From NCBI GenBank assembly GCA_022360095.1, contig JAKSDK010000778.1, forward strand, positions 62,001 to 126,000: a stretch of DNA of 64,000 nucleotides, written 5' to 3'. Under the pieces are notes generated by a model, which searched no databases, had not been told where the DNA came from, and worked only from the letters and a program-made list of their open reading frames with translations. The number at the start of each line of letters is the position of its first letter. The first letter of the stretch is position 1. Positions 24,170-32,886 of the stretch are shown here, one piece after another. A program made the translations under genes and the position numbers. The DNA comes from Phycisphaerales bacterium (GTDB taxonomy: Bacteria; Planctomycetota; Phycisphaerae; UBA1845; UTPLA1).

Positions 24170-26755
24170 GTGACTGAGACCTCGCACATCGAAGAATGCC
24201 CGGGCGATGCGGAGCTTGAGGCGTATTTTGACCGCCGGCCGGATGGGCGGGACGAGTCCGGTTCCGAGGTTTCGCGCCACCTGAATGTCTGCGAGCGATG
24301 TCGGGAGCGATTCAAGACGATCCAAAAAGACAATGAACTCGTGGCTGCCGTGGCCAGCGCTCATGCCGTTGCCGGCGGTCCCAAGAATGAAGCGGGTTCG
24401 TCACGTTGTTCCATTTCGATTCCAGGTTACGAAATCCTTTCAGAAATTCAGCGTGGAGGTCAGGGTGTCGTGTTTCGCGCGATCCAACGCGCCACGAAGC
24501 GAACCGTCGCGCTCAAGGTTCTGTTACAAGGGGCGTTCGCGTCGGTGCGCCAGCAGCAGCGTTTCGAGCGAGAGATTGATCTCGCCGCCGGTTTGCAACA
24601 TCCGCGGATTGTGACGATCTATGATAGCGGCACGGCTTTGGACGGCAGTCATTTCCTTGCCATGGAATACATCGAGGGTGTTTCACTCGGTCAATACATG
24701 CAGTCAAAGCGTTCTTCCCAGACGTCGGACCATCCGGAATCGGTGAACGACGTGCTCAGGCTGTTCACGAAGGTTTGCGACGCGGTGTATTACGCGCATC
24801 AGCGTGGCATCATCCATCGCGATCTTAAGCCCAGCAACATCCGAATTGATGGGGACGGAGAACCGCATATTCTGGATTTCGGTTTGGCCAAGGTCGCCGA
24901 TTCGGAGGAGGCCTCCGACACGTCGTTCAGGACGCTGACCGGCGAATTCATGGGGACGCTGGCCTATGCGTCGCCGGAACAAACCAAGGTTGATCCTCAT
25001 CTGATCGATGTTCGTACCGACGTTTACTCACTCGGCGTGATTCTCTACGAGATGTTGACAAGTCATTTGCCTTATCGAGTCAAGGGCTCCATGGCGGAAG
25101 TGCTCAAGTCGATTGCGGAGTCCGATCCCGAACCGCCGAGCTCTTGGTATCGCCGGAGTCTGGCGGAGGACGCATCATCGAAATCGCCTTATAAAATCAA
25201 CAACGAGATCGAGACGATCGTATTAAAGGCACTGACGAAGGAAAAAGAACGGCGTTATCAATCGGTCGATTATCTTCGCCTTGACATTGAGCGCTATCTG
25301 GCCGGTGAACCGATCGACGCCAAACGTGACAGCAAGTGGTACGTGATTCAAAAGACGGTTCGTCGTCATAAGACGCCCTTCTCCATGGTTGCGTTGTTTG
25401 CCGTCATGGTCATGGGCTACCCGTTTTTCTATTCGCAAGGACTGGCTCAGGAGTTGGACACTGCCAATCGGTTGGTTGCGGATGTGATCCAGCTTGTGGA
25501 GCACAACAATCCGGCAAAGGGCAGGGGCGCCAATCCGGGCGCTGTTTCCGTCCTGGACAAACACCGCGATCGCCTCGCCGCAGATCCGCCCCGTTATCCT
25601 CGACATGAGGCAATCCAACGAATCGCTTTGGGGTATGCATACAAAGAGTACAGGCTGTTCGAGAAGGCTGAGCGAGAGCTTTTGGCCGCACGTTCTCTTT
25701 TGGAGGACGACACCGACGGTCCGGACGAAGATCTTGCCAATGCGATGAACAAGCTGGGCGACGTCTACTTGTTCCAGGGCAAGTATGGAGAAGCCGAGTC
25801 GCTGTATCAACAGTCACTGGCCATGCTGGAGAACCATTTCCCCGAGGCGAAAGAGGCGATTTCCGAAGGGTTGAACGATATCGCAGCCTTGAAGCGGAGG
25901 TATGGCGATTTGGAAGGGGCTGAAGAACTGGATCGCCGAGCATTGGATATGCGGCGAAACCTGGACCGGATTCCTTCTGAGGAAAAAGAGCTGTTGGTCG
26001 CAAAGAGCTTGAACAACCTGGCGACGTGTTTGCGACGGATGGGCCGATACGTTGAATCGGCAGATCTTTATCGTGAGTCGCTGGACCTGCATCGAAATCT
26101 GGGTTTGGAGCAATGTTCCGAATCCGCCTGGGTGATGACCGGTCTGGCGGCTTCATTGACACATTTGGGAGAGTATGAAGAGGCGCTAAGGTTGCACGAG
26201 GGCGCGCTTGAGATCAAGCGTAAGACGTTGGGACCGACAAACGAGTCTGTCGCGAATTCGCTGCATTACCTCGCCGAAACACACTATGCCCAGGGCCACC
26301 TCGACGCGGCGCAGGCCGTGTGTGATCAGGCGCTGGCACTCAGGAAGAATGAGCGTGTCCTATCCGCGGGGCATCCATCCATTGCAGACTCGTTGGGATT
26401 ACGTGGCAAGATTCTTCTTGCGCAACAAGAGCCCGAGGAGGCCAGAGCGGCATTCGATGAAGCGGTGGAGATCCTGCTGGTCGCGCTTGGCGATGATCAC
26501 TATCGGACCGCCGAGGCGCAAGGTGATTTGGGCGCGTGTCTGTTGGTCCTGGAAGATTATGAAAGCGCCGAAGCCTTGTTGAAACAAAGCATCGATCGGC
26601 TTCATGATACGCTCGGCCAGGAACATTCTGAAACCCAGCTTGCGATCAAGCGCATGGTCGCGCTTTATGAAAGCTGGGGAAAGTCGGAGGATGTGACCAA
26701 GTATTCGAACATGCTCTTGGATCTGGACACGGCCTCTGAATCGCGCATCCCGTAA
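24170..26755 (+). CDS. Hanks-type Ser/Thr kinase with zinc-finger N-terminus and TPR domain
   Basis: An 861-residue membrane kinase. Residues 37-44 (HLNVCERC, HxxxCxxC) form a zinc-finger anti-sigma-like motif. The kinase domain starts near residue 85: YEILSEIQRGGQGVVFRA, VALKVLL, HRDLKPSNIRID, ILDFGLAKV and GTLAYASPEQ, so all catalytic elements are present. A transmembrane helix lies near residues 403-424 (FSMVALFAVMVMGYPFF). The C-terminal half is made of tetratricopeptide repeats of the AEELDRRALDMRR and EALRLHEGALEIKRKTLG type, and would lie outside the membrane. The gene starts with GTG, 3 bases after the sigma gene. The domain order suggests a sensor that binds the ECF factor and gates it by phosphorylation, which is inference. 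Confidence 0.92.
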   Translation: MTETSHIEECPGDAELEAYFDRRPDGRDESGSEVSRHLNVCERCRERFKTIQKDNELVAAVASAHAVAGGPKNEAGSSRCSISIPGYEILSEIQRGGQGVVFRAIQRATKRTVALKVLLQGAFASVRQQQRFEREIDLAAGLQHPRIVTIYDSGTALDGSHFLAMEYIEGVSLGQYMQSKRSSQTSDHPESVNDVLRLFTKVCDAVYYAHQRGIIHRDLKPSNIRIDGDGEPHILDFGLAKVADSEEASDTSFRTLTGEFMGTLAYASPEQTKVDPHLIDVRTDVYSLGVILYEMLTSHLPYRVKGSMAEVLKSIAESDPEPPSSWYRRSLAEDASSKSPYKINNEIETIVLKALTKEKERRYQSVDYLRLDIERYLAGEPIDAKRDSKWYVIQKTVRRHKTPFSMVALFAVMVMGYPFFYSQGLAQELDTANRLVADVIQLVEHNNPAKGRGANPGAVSVLDKHRDRLAADPPRYPRHEAIQRIALGYAYKEYRLFEKAERELLAARSLLEDDTDGPDEDLANAMNKLGDVYLFQGKYGEAESLYQQSLAMLENHFPEAKEAISEGLNDIAALKRRYGDLEGAEELDRRALDMRRNLDRIPSEEKELLVAKSLNNLATCLRRMGRYVESADLYRESLDLHRNLGLEQCSESAWVMTGLAASLTHLGEYEEALRLHEGALEIKRKTLGPTNESVANSLHYLAETHYAQGHLDAAQAVCDQALALRKNERVLSAGHPSIADSLGLRGKILLAQQEPEEARAAFDEAVEILLVALGDDHYRTAEAQGDLGACLLVLEDYESAEALLKQSIDRLHDTLGQEHSETQLAIKRMVALYESWGKSEDVTKYSNMLLDLDTASESRIP

Positions 26756-26796
26756 GCTGCCGAGATACGAACTCTTGCTCCAGTACGATGTCGGTC

Positions 26797-27546
26797 TTAC
26801 GCCGCCAAGACCAGTCGCCGTCGACCAAAGAGAATGGTGCCGGCCGTCATCAACAGCAGGACCATGATAATCAAGCCCCATTCCGAAACCGTGGGGATCG
26901 GTTCGAGGAAGCCTGCGCCGGTTAATGCGATCGTGTAGTCTCCGACTTCTCCGCCACCGGTGTTGTCCCAGCCTTCTTGAGGGTTGTTATTGATCATGCC
27001 GCCCGGTCCTCCGTCCGGACCGGAGATTTCATTGGGATCTTCCTGATTAAAAATGGGTTCTCCGCCTCCGGTCGGATTGTTGTTGCTCCCGGTGATGGCC
27101 AGGAAATAAACACCCGGTTGTGTGACCATCGCGCCACTTCCGTCGTTGGCGGCGTTAAGAAGCGTGGAACCGAGGTTGCCATTGGTGTCGTCATTTCCGA
27201 GGACGCCTCTGCCGCTGGCGTCAAATAGGAACAGCTCCGTATTAAAGTCGGCAAAGCCGGACATCGTGGGCACGGTGGAGGCTGAAAAGATCACGGGATC
27301 GCGGATTTGGAACATGTAAACATCCTCGAAGTCGCCTGCCGGGCCCACCGCAAGCGGAAGGGGGGCTCCTTCAAGTTTTCCGGTGATGGTGCTCAGCGGT
27401 CCGGACCCTGCAACGGCAGCGGCGGCACTGACGGTTGACCCCGCATCCAAGATGGTCGACTCGTCGTAATCGGGACCCGCGAAGGTCGATGCCGGAAAGA
27501 ATGCAGCCAGAATGATCGCAAATGACAGTGTGATTGTCTTGTGCAT
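26797..27546 (-). CDS. IPTL-CTERM sorted secreted protein
   Basis: A 249-residue exported protein with a signal peptide (KTITLSFAIILAAFFPASTFA). The middle has features of bacterial pre-peptidase-like beta domains: DVYMFQIRDPVIFSAST, NTELFLFDASGRGVLGNDD and PGVYFLAITGSNNNP. The C-terminus is an IPTL-CTERM signal, IPTVSEWGLIIMVLLLMTAG followed by GRRR, recognised by an archaeosortase/exosortase-type transpeptidase distinct from the PEP-CTERM system. GGAG lies 6 bases before the ATG at 27546; earlier in-frame ATGs lack it. No catalytic residues are visible. Convergent with the kinase gene. Confidence 0.87.
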   Translation of the reverse strand: MHKTITLSFAIILAAFFPASTFAGPDYDESTILDAGSTVSAAAAVAGSGPLSTITGKLEGAPLPLAVGPAGDFEDVYMFQIRDPVIFSASTVPTMSGFADFNTELFLFDASGRGVLGNDDTNGNLGSTLLNAANDGSGAMVTQPGVYFLAITGSNNNPTGGGEPIFNQEDPNEISGPDGGPGGMINNNPQEGWDNTGGGEVGDYTIALTGAGFLEPIPTVSEWGLIIMVLLLMTAGTILFGRRRLVLAA

Positions 27547-27790
27547 GGTTTTCTCCATGACTCGATAAAGGGAATTGCCCGCCGAGTTCATAAAAAAACA
27601 ATAGGTTATGACAGGGAGATCCGGCGCACCTACTTACTGACCCCCAAACCGTCCGCCTGATATGACACCCTCTTGCCAACTGGGCCCAGCACACTTTCCG
27701 AAACTATTTTATATCATCTTTCAATAATCGACTCAACCGATTTTCCATGATTCAAGACAGGCGTTTCTACTCAATTGATATCGCAACTCG

Positions 27791-29050
27791 TTATCTGGCA
27801 AGCAGTTCTTCGATGATCGTTTCATAGTGGCGGCGGAGCCGTCGGTGCGCCTCTCCGGTGGCTGGGCCCGAGAATCCGGTGTGGACGGCATGGATCGTCC
27901 CGTCGGCTCGAAGGAAGATCGTGGTCGGGTATGCGCGAATCTCGTCGAGAATTGGGAGTGCTCCAGATGCCTTTTTCTTGTCGGCGAGTCCGGCGATCAG
28001 AATGGGGTATTGGACGTTGTGACGTTTTGCGAATCTGCGAACCTGTTTGGCGTCACGGTTGAGGTCGCCGGTGACCTCGAAAGCCAGGCCGACGATGGAC
28101 AACCCGCGGTCTCGATAGCGACGATCGAGCTCAACGAGATGGGCGGAGGAGTCGTGACAATTGGGGCACCACGATCCGAAGACCTCGATGATGCGAGCTT
28201 TGCCCGCAAAAGCGGGATCGGCAGGAGAGCGAAGATTGCCGTCCAGATCGGGGAAACGCAGGTTTTTCAGCGCGGCACGGTTCGTCCACTTCGTCAGTGA
28301 GAATCCGTCGGGCAATCGGACCTGGTCGTCCCGTCTGGCAGTCCAGGTTTCATGCCAAACATCGCGGGACCAGAAATCTCCTTTGAGCACGCCGTCGGGC
28401 TGCATTTGGGCGTCAAATAGGAATGCATGAGCGCCGTCGAAACAGGAAAGCCGAAGCCGTCCGTATTCATAGCTGCCCGAGAGATAGCGATAGTCCCCTG
28501 TGTTCGTGAGGAACGTGCCTTGAACGTCGCCGTCGGGCGATTCCTTGAAGAGACCGATCGCGGTTTCTTCGGATTTGGAGAACTTGACGGACCAGCGGCC
28601 CGAAACGGGGGGGATCTCCTTTTTGAGATGGGCCGGTTTGGGGATGGGCTTGAAGCGATATTCAGGGCCGAGCCGGGCTGAGAAATCAAGTTGTGTCCAT
28701 TGGTCTTCGCCAATTCTTTTTCGCCAGACCCCGCGCAGTGGCTTCCGGCCGTTGTTATTTGAATGTTCGGGCCGCAAATCGCGCGTTGCTTCAATTTTCG
28801 AATCGTAATGATCGATGCTCAATACGACCTTGTTCGCAAGCGTGACCTCGGGGATTTCGATTCGCTCGGTCCCGTTGATAATCCATGCGCGCGAATTGGC
28901 CTTGTCGAGTTCGAGAAAGAACGGCAATTCGCCGCCGGGGGAATGTAAGACCGAACGATATCTTAGTGTTTGACTTTCGCTTGCCTCGGTTTTGGAGTCC
29001 GGGGACAGTCCGGGAAAGGCCGTGATGAATAACAGGCAGGTGCAGATCAT
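27791..29050 (-). CDS. TlpA-like thioredoxin-fold protein
   Basis: A 419-residue exported redox protein. A short hydrophobic leader (CLLFITAFPGLS) marks export. Residues 30-265 form a beta-rich domain of unknown function (SGRWSVKFSKSEETAIGLFKE). The last 150 residues are TlpA/ResA-like: ARIIEVFGSWCPNCHDSSAHL with a CxxC active site, GLSIVGLAFEVTGD, and YPTTIFLRADGTIHAVHTGF with the cis-Pro segment. It probably reduces disulfides in the periplasm or acts in cytochrome maturation. Divergent from aat with 55 bases between the starts. Confidence 0.85.
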   Translation of the reverse strand: MICTCLLFITAFPGLSPDSKTEASESQTLRYRSVLHSPGGELPFFLELDKANSRAWIINGTERIEIPEVTLANKVVLSIDHYDSKIEATRDLRPEHSNNNGRKPLRGVWRKRIGEDQWTQLDFSARLGPEYRFKPIPKPAHLKKEIPPVSGRWSVKFSKSEETAIGLFKESPDGDVQGTFLTNTGDYRYLSGSYEYGRLRLSCFDGAHAFLFDAQMQPDGVLKGDFWSRDVWHETWTARRDDQVRLPDGFSLTKWTNRAALKNLRFPDLDGNLRSPADPAFAGKARIIEVFGSWCPNCHDSSAHLVELDRRYRDRGLSIVGLAFEVTGDLNRDAKQVRRFAKRHNVQYPILIAGLADKKKASGALPILDEIRAYPTTIFLRADGTIHAVHTGFSGPATGEAHRRLRRHYETIIEELLAR

Positions 29051-29105
29051 GGATAAATTGTAAAATGGGTTCGTAGGTCCGCCAAGGAGCGGAGCAGAAT
29101 CTGAG

Positions 29106-29687
29106 ATGGAACTGCTTACACCGCATATCCTGGTCTCCGCTTACGCCCAGGGCATTTTTCCAATGGGCGTGGACGGGCAGATTCGGTGGTTTTCGCCGGA
29201 CCCCCGGGCGATTCTGCCGCTGGAAGACTTTCGCGCATCGAAAACCCTGAAGCAAACCTGTCGTAGCGGAAAATTTGAGATTCGGCTGAACACGCAGTTT
29301 CGTGAAGTCATGGTGGCGTGTGGCGATCGTCCGGAAGGGACGTGGATTACTTCTGAGATCATTGACGTCTATGTTCATCTGCACCGTTTGGGGTTGGCGC
29401 ACAGTGTGGAGGCCTGGAAGCGTGACAAGCTGGCGGGCGGGTTGTACGGCGTCGTTCTCGGCGGAGCGTTTTTCGGGGAGAGCATGTTTCATCGTGAGCG
29501 CGATGCGAGCAAGGCGGCACTTGTGGCTTTGGTTGAACGCATGAAGGTCAGGGGCTTTACGCTTCTCGATGTTCAGTACGCAACAGGGCATCTTAGTCAG
29601 TTCGGCGTTATTGAGATTCCGCGCGAGGACTATCTGCGACGGCTTGCTCATGCGCTGGAACTGGAGTGCAGCTTTGTAGACCAATGA
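29106..29687 (+). CDS. aat: Leucyl/phenylalanyl-tRNA-protein transferase
   Basis: Adds Leu or Phe to N-terminal Lys or Arg of proteins, creating N-degrons for ClpS/ClpAP. The 193-residue protein shows the family landmarks: AYAQGIFPM near the start, IRWFSPDPRAILPL, AGGLYGVVLGGAFFGESMFH and SKAALVALVERMKVRGFTLLDVQ, then TGHLSQFG. It is slightly shorter than the E. coli enzyme. No clpS or clpA is nearby. A bidirectional terminator follows. Confidence 0.95.
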   Translation: MELLTPHILVSAYAQGIFPMGVDGQIRWFSPDPRAILPLEDFRASKTLKQTCRSGKFEIRLNTQFREVMVACGDRPEGTWITSEIIDVYVHLHRLGLAHSVEAWKRDKLAGGLYGVVLGGAFFGESMFHRERDASKAALVALVERMKVRGFTLLDVQYATGHLSQFGVIEIPREDYLRRLAHALELECSFVDQ

Positions 29688-29735
29688 CGATTTTTTTTCA
29701 GGTCCGATCTTGATCACGCGTTCTGTTTGCGCAGT

Positions 29736-29776
29736 AAAAAAGCCCCGGGAGTGCAGCGGCATCACGGGGCTTTTTG
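29736..29776. terminator. Bidirectional intrinsic terminator
   Basis: AAAAAGCCCCG and CGGGGCTTTTT form an 11-bp stem with A- and T-runs on either side. It lies between the convergent aat and HU genes and serves both. Confidence 0.88.
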
Positions 29777-29793
29777 ATGATGTCAGCGTAAGC

Positions 29794-30099
29794 TTATCTC
29801 TTGCCGGGCAAGATGGCGTCTTTGGCGGCCTTGGCAATTCGGAACTTTACGACTTTTTTCGCGGGGATCTTAATGGATTCCCCGGTTGCCGGATTTCGAC
29901 CCATGCGAGCCTTCCGCTTGACGAGCACGAGCTTGCCAATGCCGGGGAGCGTAAAGCCGTTTTTAGCCTCTTTGTAAGCTGTTTCCAGCAACGTATCCAT
30001 GAACGCGACGACTTCCTTGCGCGTCATCTCATTTTTCTCGGCCAAGTGATTGATCAGGGCGGACTTGGTCATCGACTTTGATTTCGACTTTGTAGCCAT
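29794..30099 (-). CDS. HU/IHF-family histone-like DNA-binding protein
   Basis: A 101-residue nucleoid protein. The HU fold is clear: MTKSALINHLAEKNEMTRKEV, then GFTLPGIGKLVLVKRKARMGRNPATGE, the beta-arm tip with RNPATGE, and IPAKKVVKFRIAKAAKDAI. A Lys/Ser-rich N-terminal extension of about 9 residues (MATKSKSKS) goes beyond the standard 90-residue HU and could add DNA contacts. AGGAG lies 5 bases before the ATG. An 18-base GC palindrome lies 43 bases upstream. Confidence 0.95.
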   Translation of the reverse strand: MATKSKSKSMTKSALINHLAEKNEMTRKEVVAFMDTLLETAYKEAKNGFTLPGIGKLVLVKRKARMGRNPATGESIKIPAKKVVKFRIAKAAKDAILPGKR

Positions 30100-30141
30100 G
30101 GCAACTCCTACTTAATGCTCTTGAACTGAACCATCCGTGGC

Positions 30142-30159
30142 GGCCGCGGCGCCGCGGCC
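30142..30159. repeat. Perfect 18-base GC palindrome upstream of the HU gene
   Basis: GGCCGCGGCGCCGCGGCC is self-complementary over all 18 bases. It lies in the leader or promoter region of the HU gene and downstream of the unknown gene on the same strand. It could be an operator or a hairpin; no U-tract follows. Confidence 0.5.
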
Positions 30160-30252
30160 TGACGTAGGGAATTTACCATATGTATTAGGGCGGATCATCC
30201 CCAAAAAGTGGTTTTTTTCCAGCTTTTTTGGGCCAATTGGGCCAAGCTTGCT

Positions 30253-31008
30253 TCAGGGGCGGGAGGCAATGGCCTGGGCGAGCGGGTTGACGACCAGCGG
30301 CACGACCCGTTCCGCGGCCCAGTCGAACGCGCGCTCGTTCAACTCTCGGTGAACGTCTGTTAGCGAATCCATTTGCGAAAACCCCCAATAGCGTCGAAGG
30401 GTGAGAAAGACGCTGAGGGGCTGTGACTCGTATTGTGCCGTTCTCACTTCGTAGGTCGAGGTTCGGCTCTTGACTTCAATGTAGACCTGAGTGTCGCAGG
30501 ACTCCGTCACGGCCGCCCCCAGAAATGGCTGGGCATCGATGGAATGCAGAACCGAGTGATGATTGAACAGACCTGCAAGGGGGCCGTCGGTAAAAAATGT
30601 GTCCGCGACGAGCTGATCATGGTTGCCGCGATATTCCAAGTCGAAACCCAGGACGACTTCAAGGTGATCGTAATCCAATTCACCCAGAGTAAGGTGATAA
30701 GGGGCCATTTTCAGGACCACCTGCCCGAGTTGTTCGGCCTGATTCAGTTGTGACGGATTATGGTGCCCGAATCGAATAGCGGCCTCATCCAGACGAAGCC
30801 ACCGGCGTTCGCCGTGATCGTCTTCGTCTTCCTCGAGTACAAGCGAGGTATCTTCCCGGCGGCGTAGCTTCCGCATGGTGGGGAACTCGCGTTTGACGCT
30901 GTCGAAGAAATGGAGCACGGTCTCCCGCTCCATCGTCAGGTCGAGTTTGAGGAAGAGACGGGTCGCGATATGAAAATCGTCGCAGTGGGCACCAAAGGCG
31001 AGGCTCAT
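30253..31008 (-). CDS. Hypothetical protein, about 251 residues
   Basis: I do not recognise this protein. It is soluble, acidic, without signal peptide or membrane segment. Segments that look structured include FHIATRLFLKLDLTMERETV, RRWLRLDEAAIRFGHH and LTLGELDYDHLEVVLGFDLE. A strand-rich part with TQVYIEVKSRTSTYEVRT and a C-terminal helix (ERAFDWAAERVVPLV) follow. The EVKSRT run only faintly recalls nuclease motifs and is not enough for a call. I prefer the ATG at 31008 because GGAGG lies 8 bases upstream; an ATG at 31023 is the alternative. Codon use matches the neighbours, so it is probably a real gene of the lineage. Confidence 0.75.
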   Translation of the reverse strand: MSLAFGAHCDDFHIATRLFLKLDLTMERETVLHFFDSVKREFPTMRKLRRREDTSLVLEEDEDDHGERRWLRLDEAAIRFGHHNPSQLNQAEQLGQVVLKMAPYHLTLGELDYDHLEVVLGFDLEYRGNHDQLVADTFFTDGPLAGLFNHHSVLHSIDAQPFLGAAVTESCDTQVYIEVKSRTSTYEVRTAQYESQPLSVFLTLRRYWGFSQMDSLTDVHRELNERAFDWAAERVVPLVVNPLAQAIASRP

Positions 31009-31419
31009 GCTCTGGTCCTCCATGGACCGACCAAGCCGACGGGCTTGCTCTTCAAATTATTATGCCGATTCAATTTCGATGGATCAACCTTTGATGCCAA
31101 AATGATCATCCTAAAAATAATGCAGCTGCGTATTATAATATGCACACAAAGAACAGAACGCAGGCTACGGGGTTATATCGTGCGGTGTTCGGGCAGATCA
31201 AGCCCGGCTTTTCTCACAAAGGCGAAATCTCCCGGCGTCGTGCCACCCATGATTTCCGCAGGTTGACTGGTTCCATGCAGTGGTTGACAATCCTCTTTTT
31301 TGAATCCGACAAGATGAGTTCTCCAAAAGGGTCATTTTGCCGACGTCCTCGTGTGGGTGGCCGTCCCAGCTCTTTTTAAGCGCTTGATTCAACGCGTTTC
31401 TTGATGACGGGAAAATGTT
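31009..31419. other. AT-rich divergent intergenic region
   Basis: About 400 bases between the unknown gene and the S41 protease, which diverge. The stretch 31040-31145 is clearly richer in A+T than its surroundings and contains a symmetric ATTATAAT (31132-31139) usable as a -10 on either strand. TTGACA occurs at 31284-31289 on the plus strand without a good -10. No open frame is convincing. Confidence 0.45.
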
Positions 31420-32823
31420 ATGCCGAAGCGCAATCTCGCATGGATCCTCGTCGTTGCCGTGATTGCCTTGTTGATGTGGCAGTTGCCGCAAACGATCGCT
31501 CGGCGGGATTCGGTTCTCAAGGCTTTTGGTGCTCTGGTCGACGCCAGAGCACAAATTCACAGACGCTACGTCGATTCAGTGGATGAAAGCAAGCTCGTGG
31601 ATGCTGCCGTCGATGCCGGCATTCGGGCCATGATCCACGACCTGAATGATCCCCATGCGGTGTACTTGAATGAGAATGATTACAAGCGGTTTCAAGACCG
31701 AACGGACGGTCGTTATGGCGGGATCGGTGTGGAGGTCTGGATCACCGAACTCGGGTTGGAGGTTTTGAGTCGAGAGCCCAATTCTCCCGCCATTCGGGCT
31801 GAAATCCTGCCGGGCGACATCATTACACACATCGACTCCAGGCCGACCACGGGAATGCCCCTGGCCGAAGTCGCAAATATGTTGCACGGTCCTCCCGATA
31901 CGGCGGTCAAATTGACGGTCATCACACCCTCGGACAAGGCACGAGAGGTTACCCTTTTCAGAGCCATCATCAAACTGGACCCGATTCATGGTTGGTCGCG
32001 ATCCCCGAGCGGCGGTTGGCGATTCATGTTGGATCCTGAATTGGGGATCGGCTATGTCCGGCTGGTCAAGTTCACGCCCGATTTGGCCATCAGGCTGGAC
32101 GAAGAGATCGATCTGTTACTTCGCCGGAACCTGCGCGGGCTGATTCTGGATTTGCGAGAGAACACCGGCGGACTGCTGGACAGTGCGCGTGAGGTGGCGG
32201 ACAAGTTTCTGGAACGTGGGCTCATCGTTCGAACGAGCGGGCGGAAGGCGGATGAGAAGCAGTGGTTCGCCATGCGGGAAGGGACTTATCCGAATTTTCC
32301 GCTAAGTGTCCTGGTCAACGGCTCCACGGCGAGCGCCGCGGAGATTGTGGCCGGCGCGTTGCGAGATCATAAGCGAGCCGTCGTCGTCGGCGAACGCACG
32401 TACGGGAAGGGCAGCGTTCAGGAAGTCGTCGAACTGAACGACAACAATGGGGCGATCAAGCTCACCACGGCCTACTATTATTTGCCCAGCGGTCGATGCA
32501 TTCATCGGGCCGCGAAGGCGAATCGAGACGGAGAATGGGGTGTTGAACCGAACTTGCCGGTCAAGCTAAGCGATGCGCAACGGTCGAAATGGTTGGTCGC
32601 CTGGCGGGACATCGGTCGAGAAATCGTGGACGACGCCCCGGACCGCCCAACGACGATGCCGACTTCGGTGAAGGAATCAGAAGGACGCGAGGCGGTGGAA
32701 GCGCTTTTGAATGCCGATCGGCAGCTGAGGAAGGCACTGGAGTATCATCGGGAGCTTCTGAAGCGGGAGGAAAATCCCGAATCGGCATCCAAGGATCAGC
32801 CGGTGCTGGATGACATCAACTAA
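31420..32823 (+). CDS. S41-family carboxy-terminal processing protease
   Basis: A 467-residue periplasmic protease of the CtpA/Prc type with an N-terminal membrane anchor (LAWILVVAVIALLMWQLP). A helical region with DPHAVYLNENDYKRF precedes a PDZ domain (YGGIGVEVWITELG to ILPGDIITHIDSRP). The catalytic part has GLILDLRENTGGLLDSAREVAD, the nucleophile Ser in NGSTASAAEIVAGAL and the general-base Lys in GERTYGKGSVQ. The tail of about 90 residues is charged and helical. Such proteases trim C-termini of exported proteins. The gene is followed after 63 bases by tsaD. Confidence 0.93.
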   Translation: MPKRNLAWILVVAVIALLMWQLPQTIARRDSVLKAFGALVDARAQIHRRYVDSVDESKLVDAAVDAGIRAMIHDLNDPHAVYLNENDYKRFQDRTDGRYGGIGVEVWITELGLEVLSREPNSPAIRAEILPGDIITHIDSRPTTGMPLAEVANMLHGPPDTAVKLTVITPSDKAREVTLFRAIIKLDPIHGWSRSPSGGWRFMLDPELGIGYVRLVKFTPDLAIRLDEEIDLLLRRNLRGLILDLRENTGGLLDSAREVADKFLERGLIVRTSGRKADEKQWFAMREGTYPNFPLSVLVNGSTASAAEIVAGALRDHKRAVVVGERTYGKGSVQEVVELNDNNGAIKLTTAYYYLPSGRCIHRAAKANRDGEWGVEPNLPVKLSDAQRSKWLVAWRDIGREIVDDAPDRPTTMPTSVKESEGREAVEALLNADRQLRKALEYHRELLKREENPESASKDQPVLDDIN

Positions 32824-32886
32824 CCAAGTGTTTCGTTTCGGGAACGGGCGGACCCGACGCCGGCTTTATGTGGATGATGACCTGAC

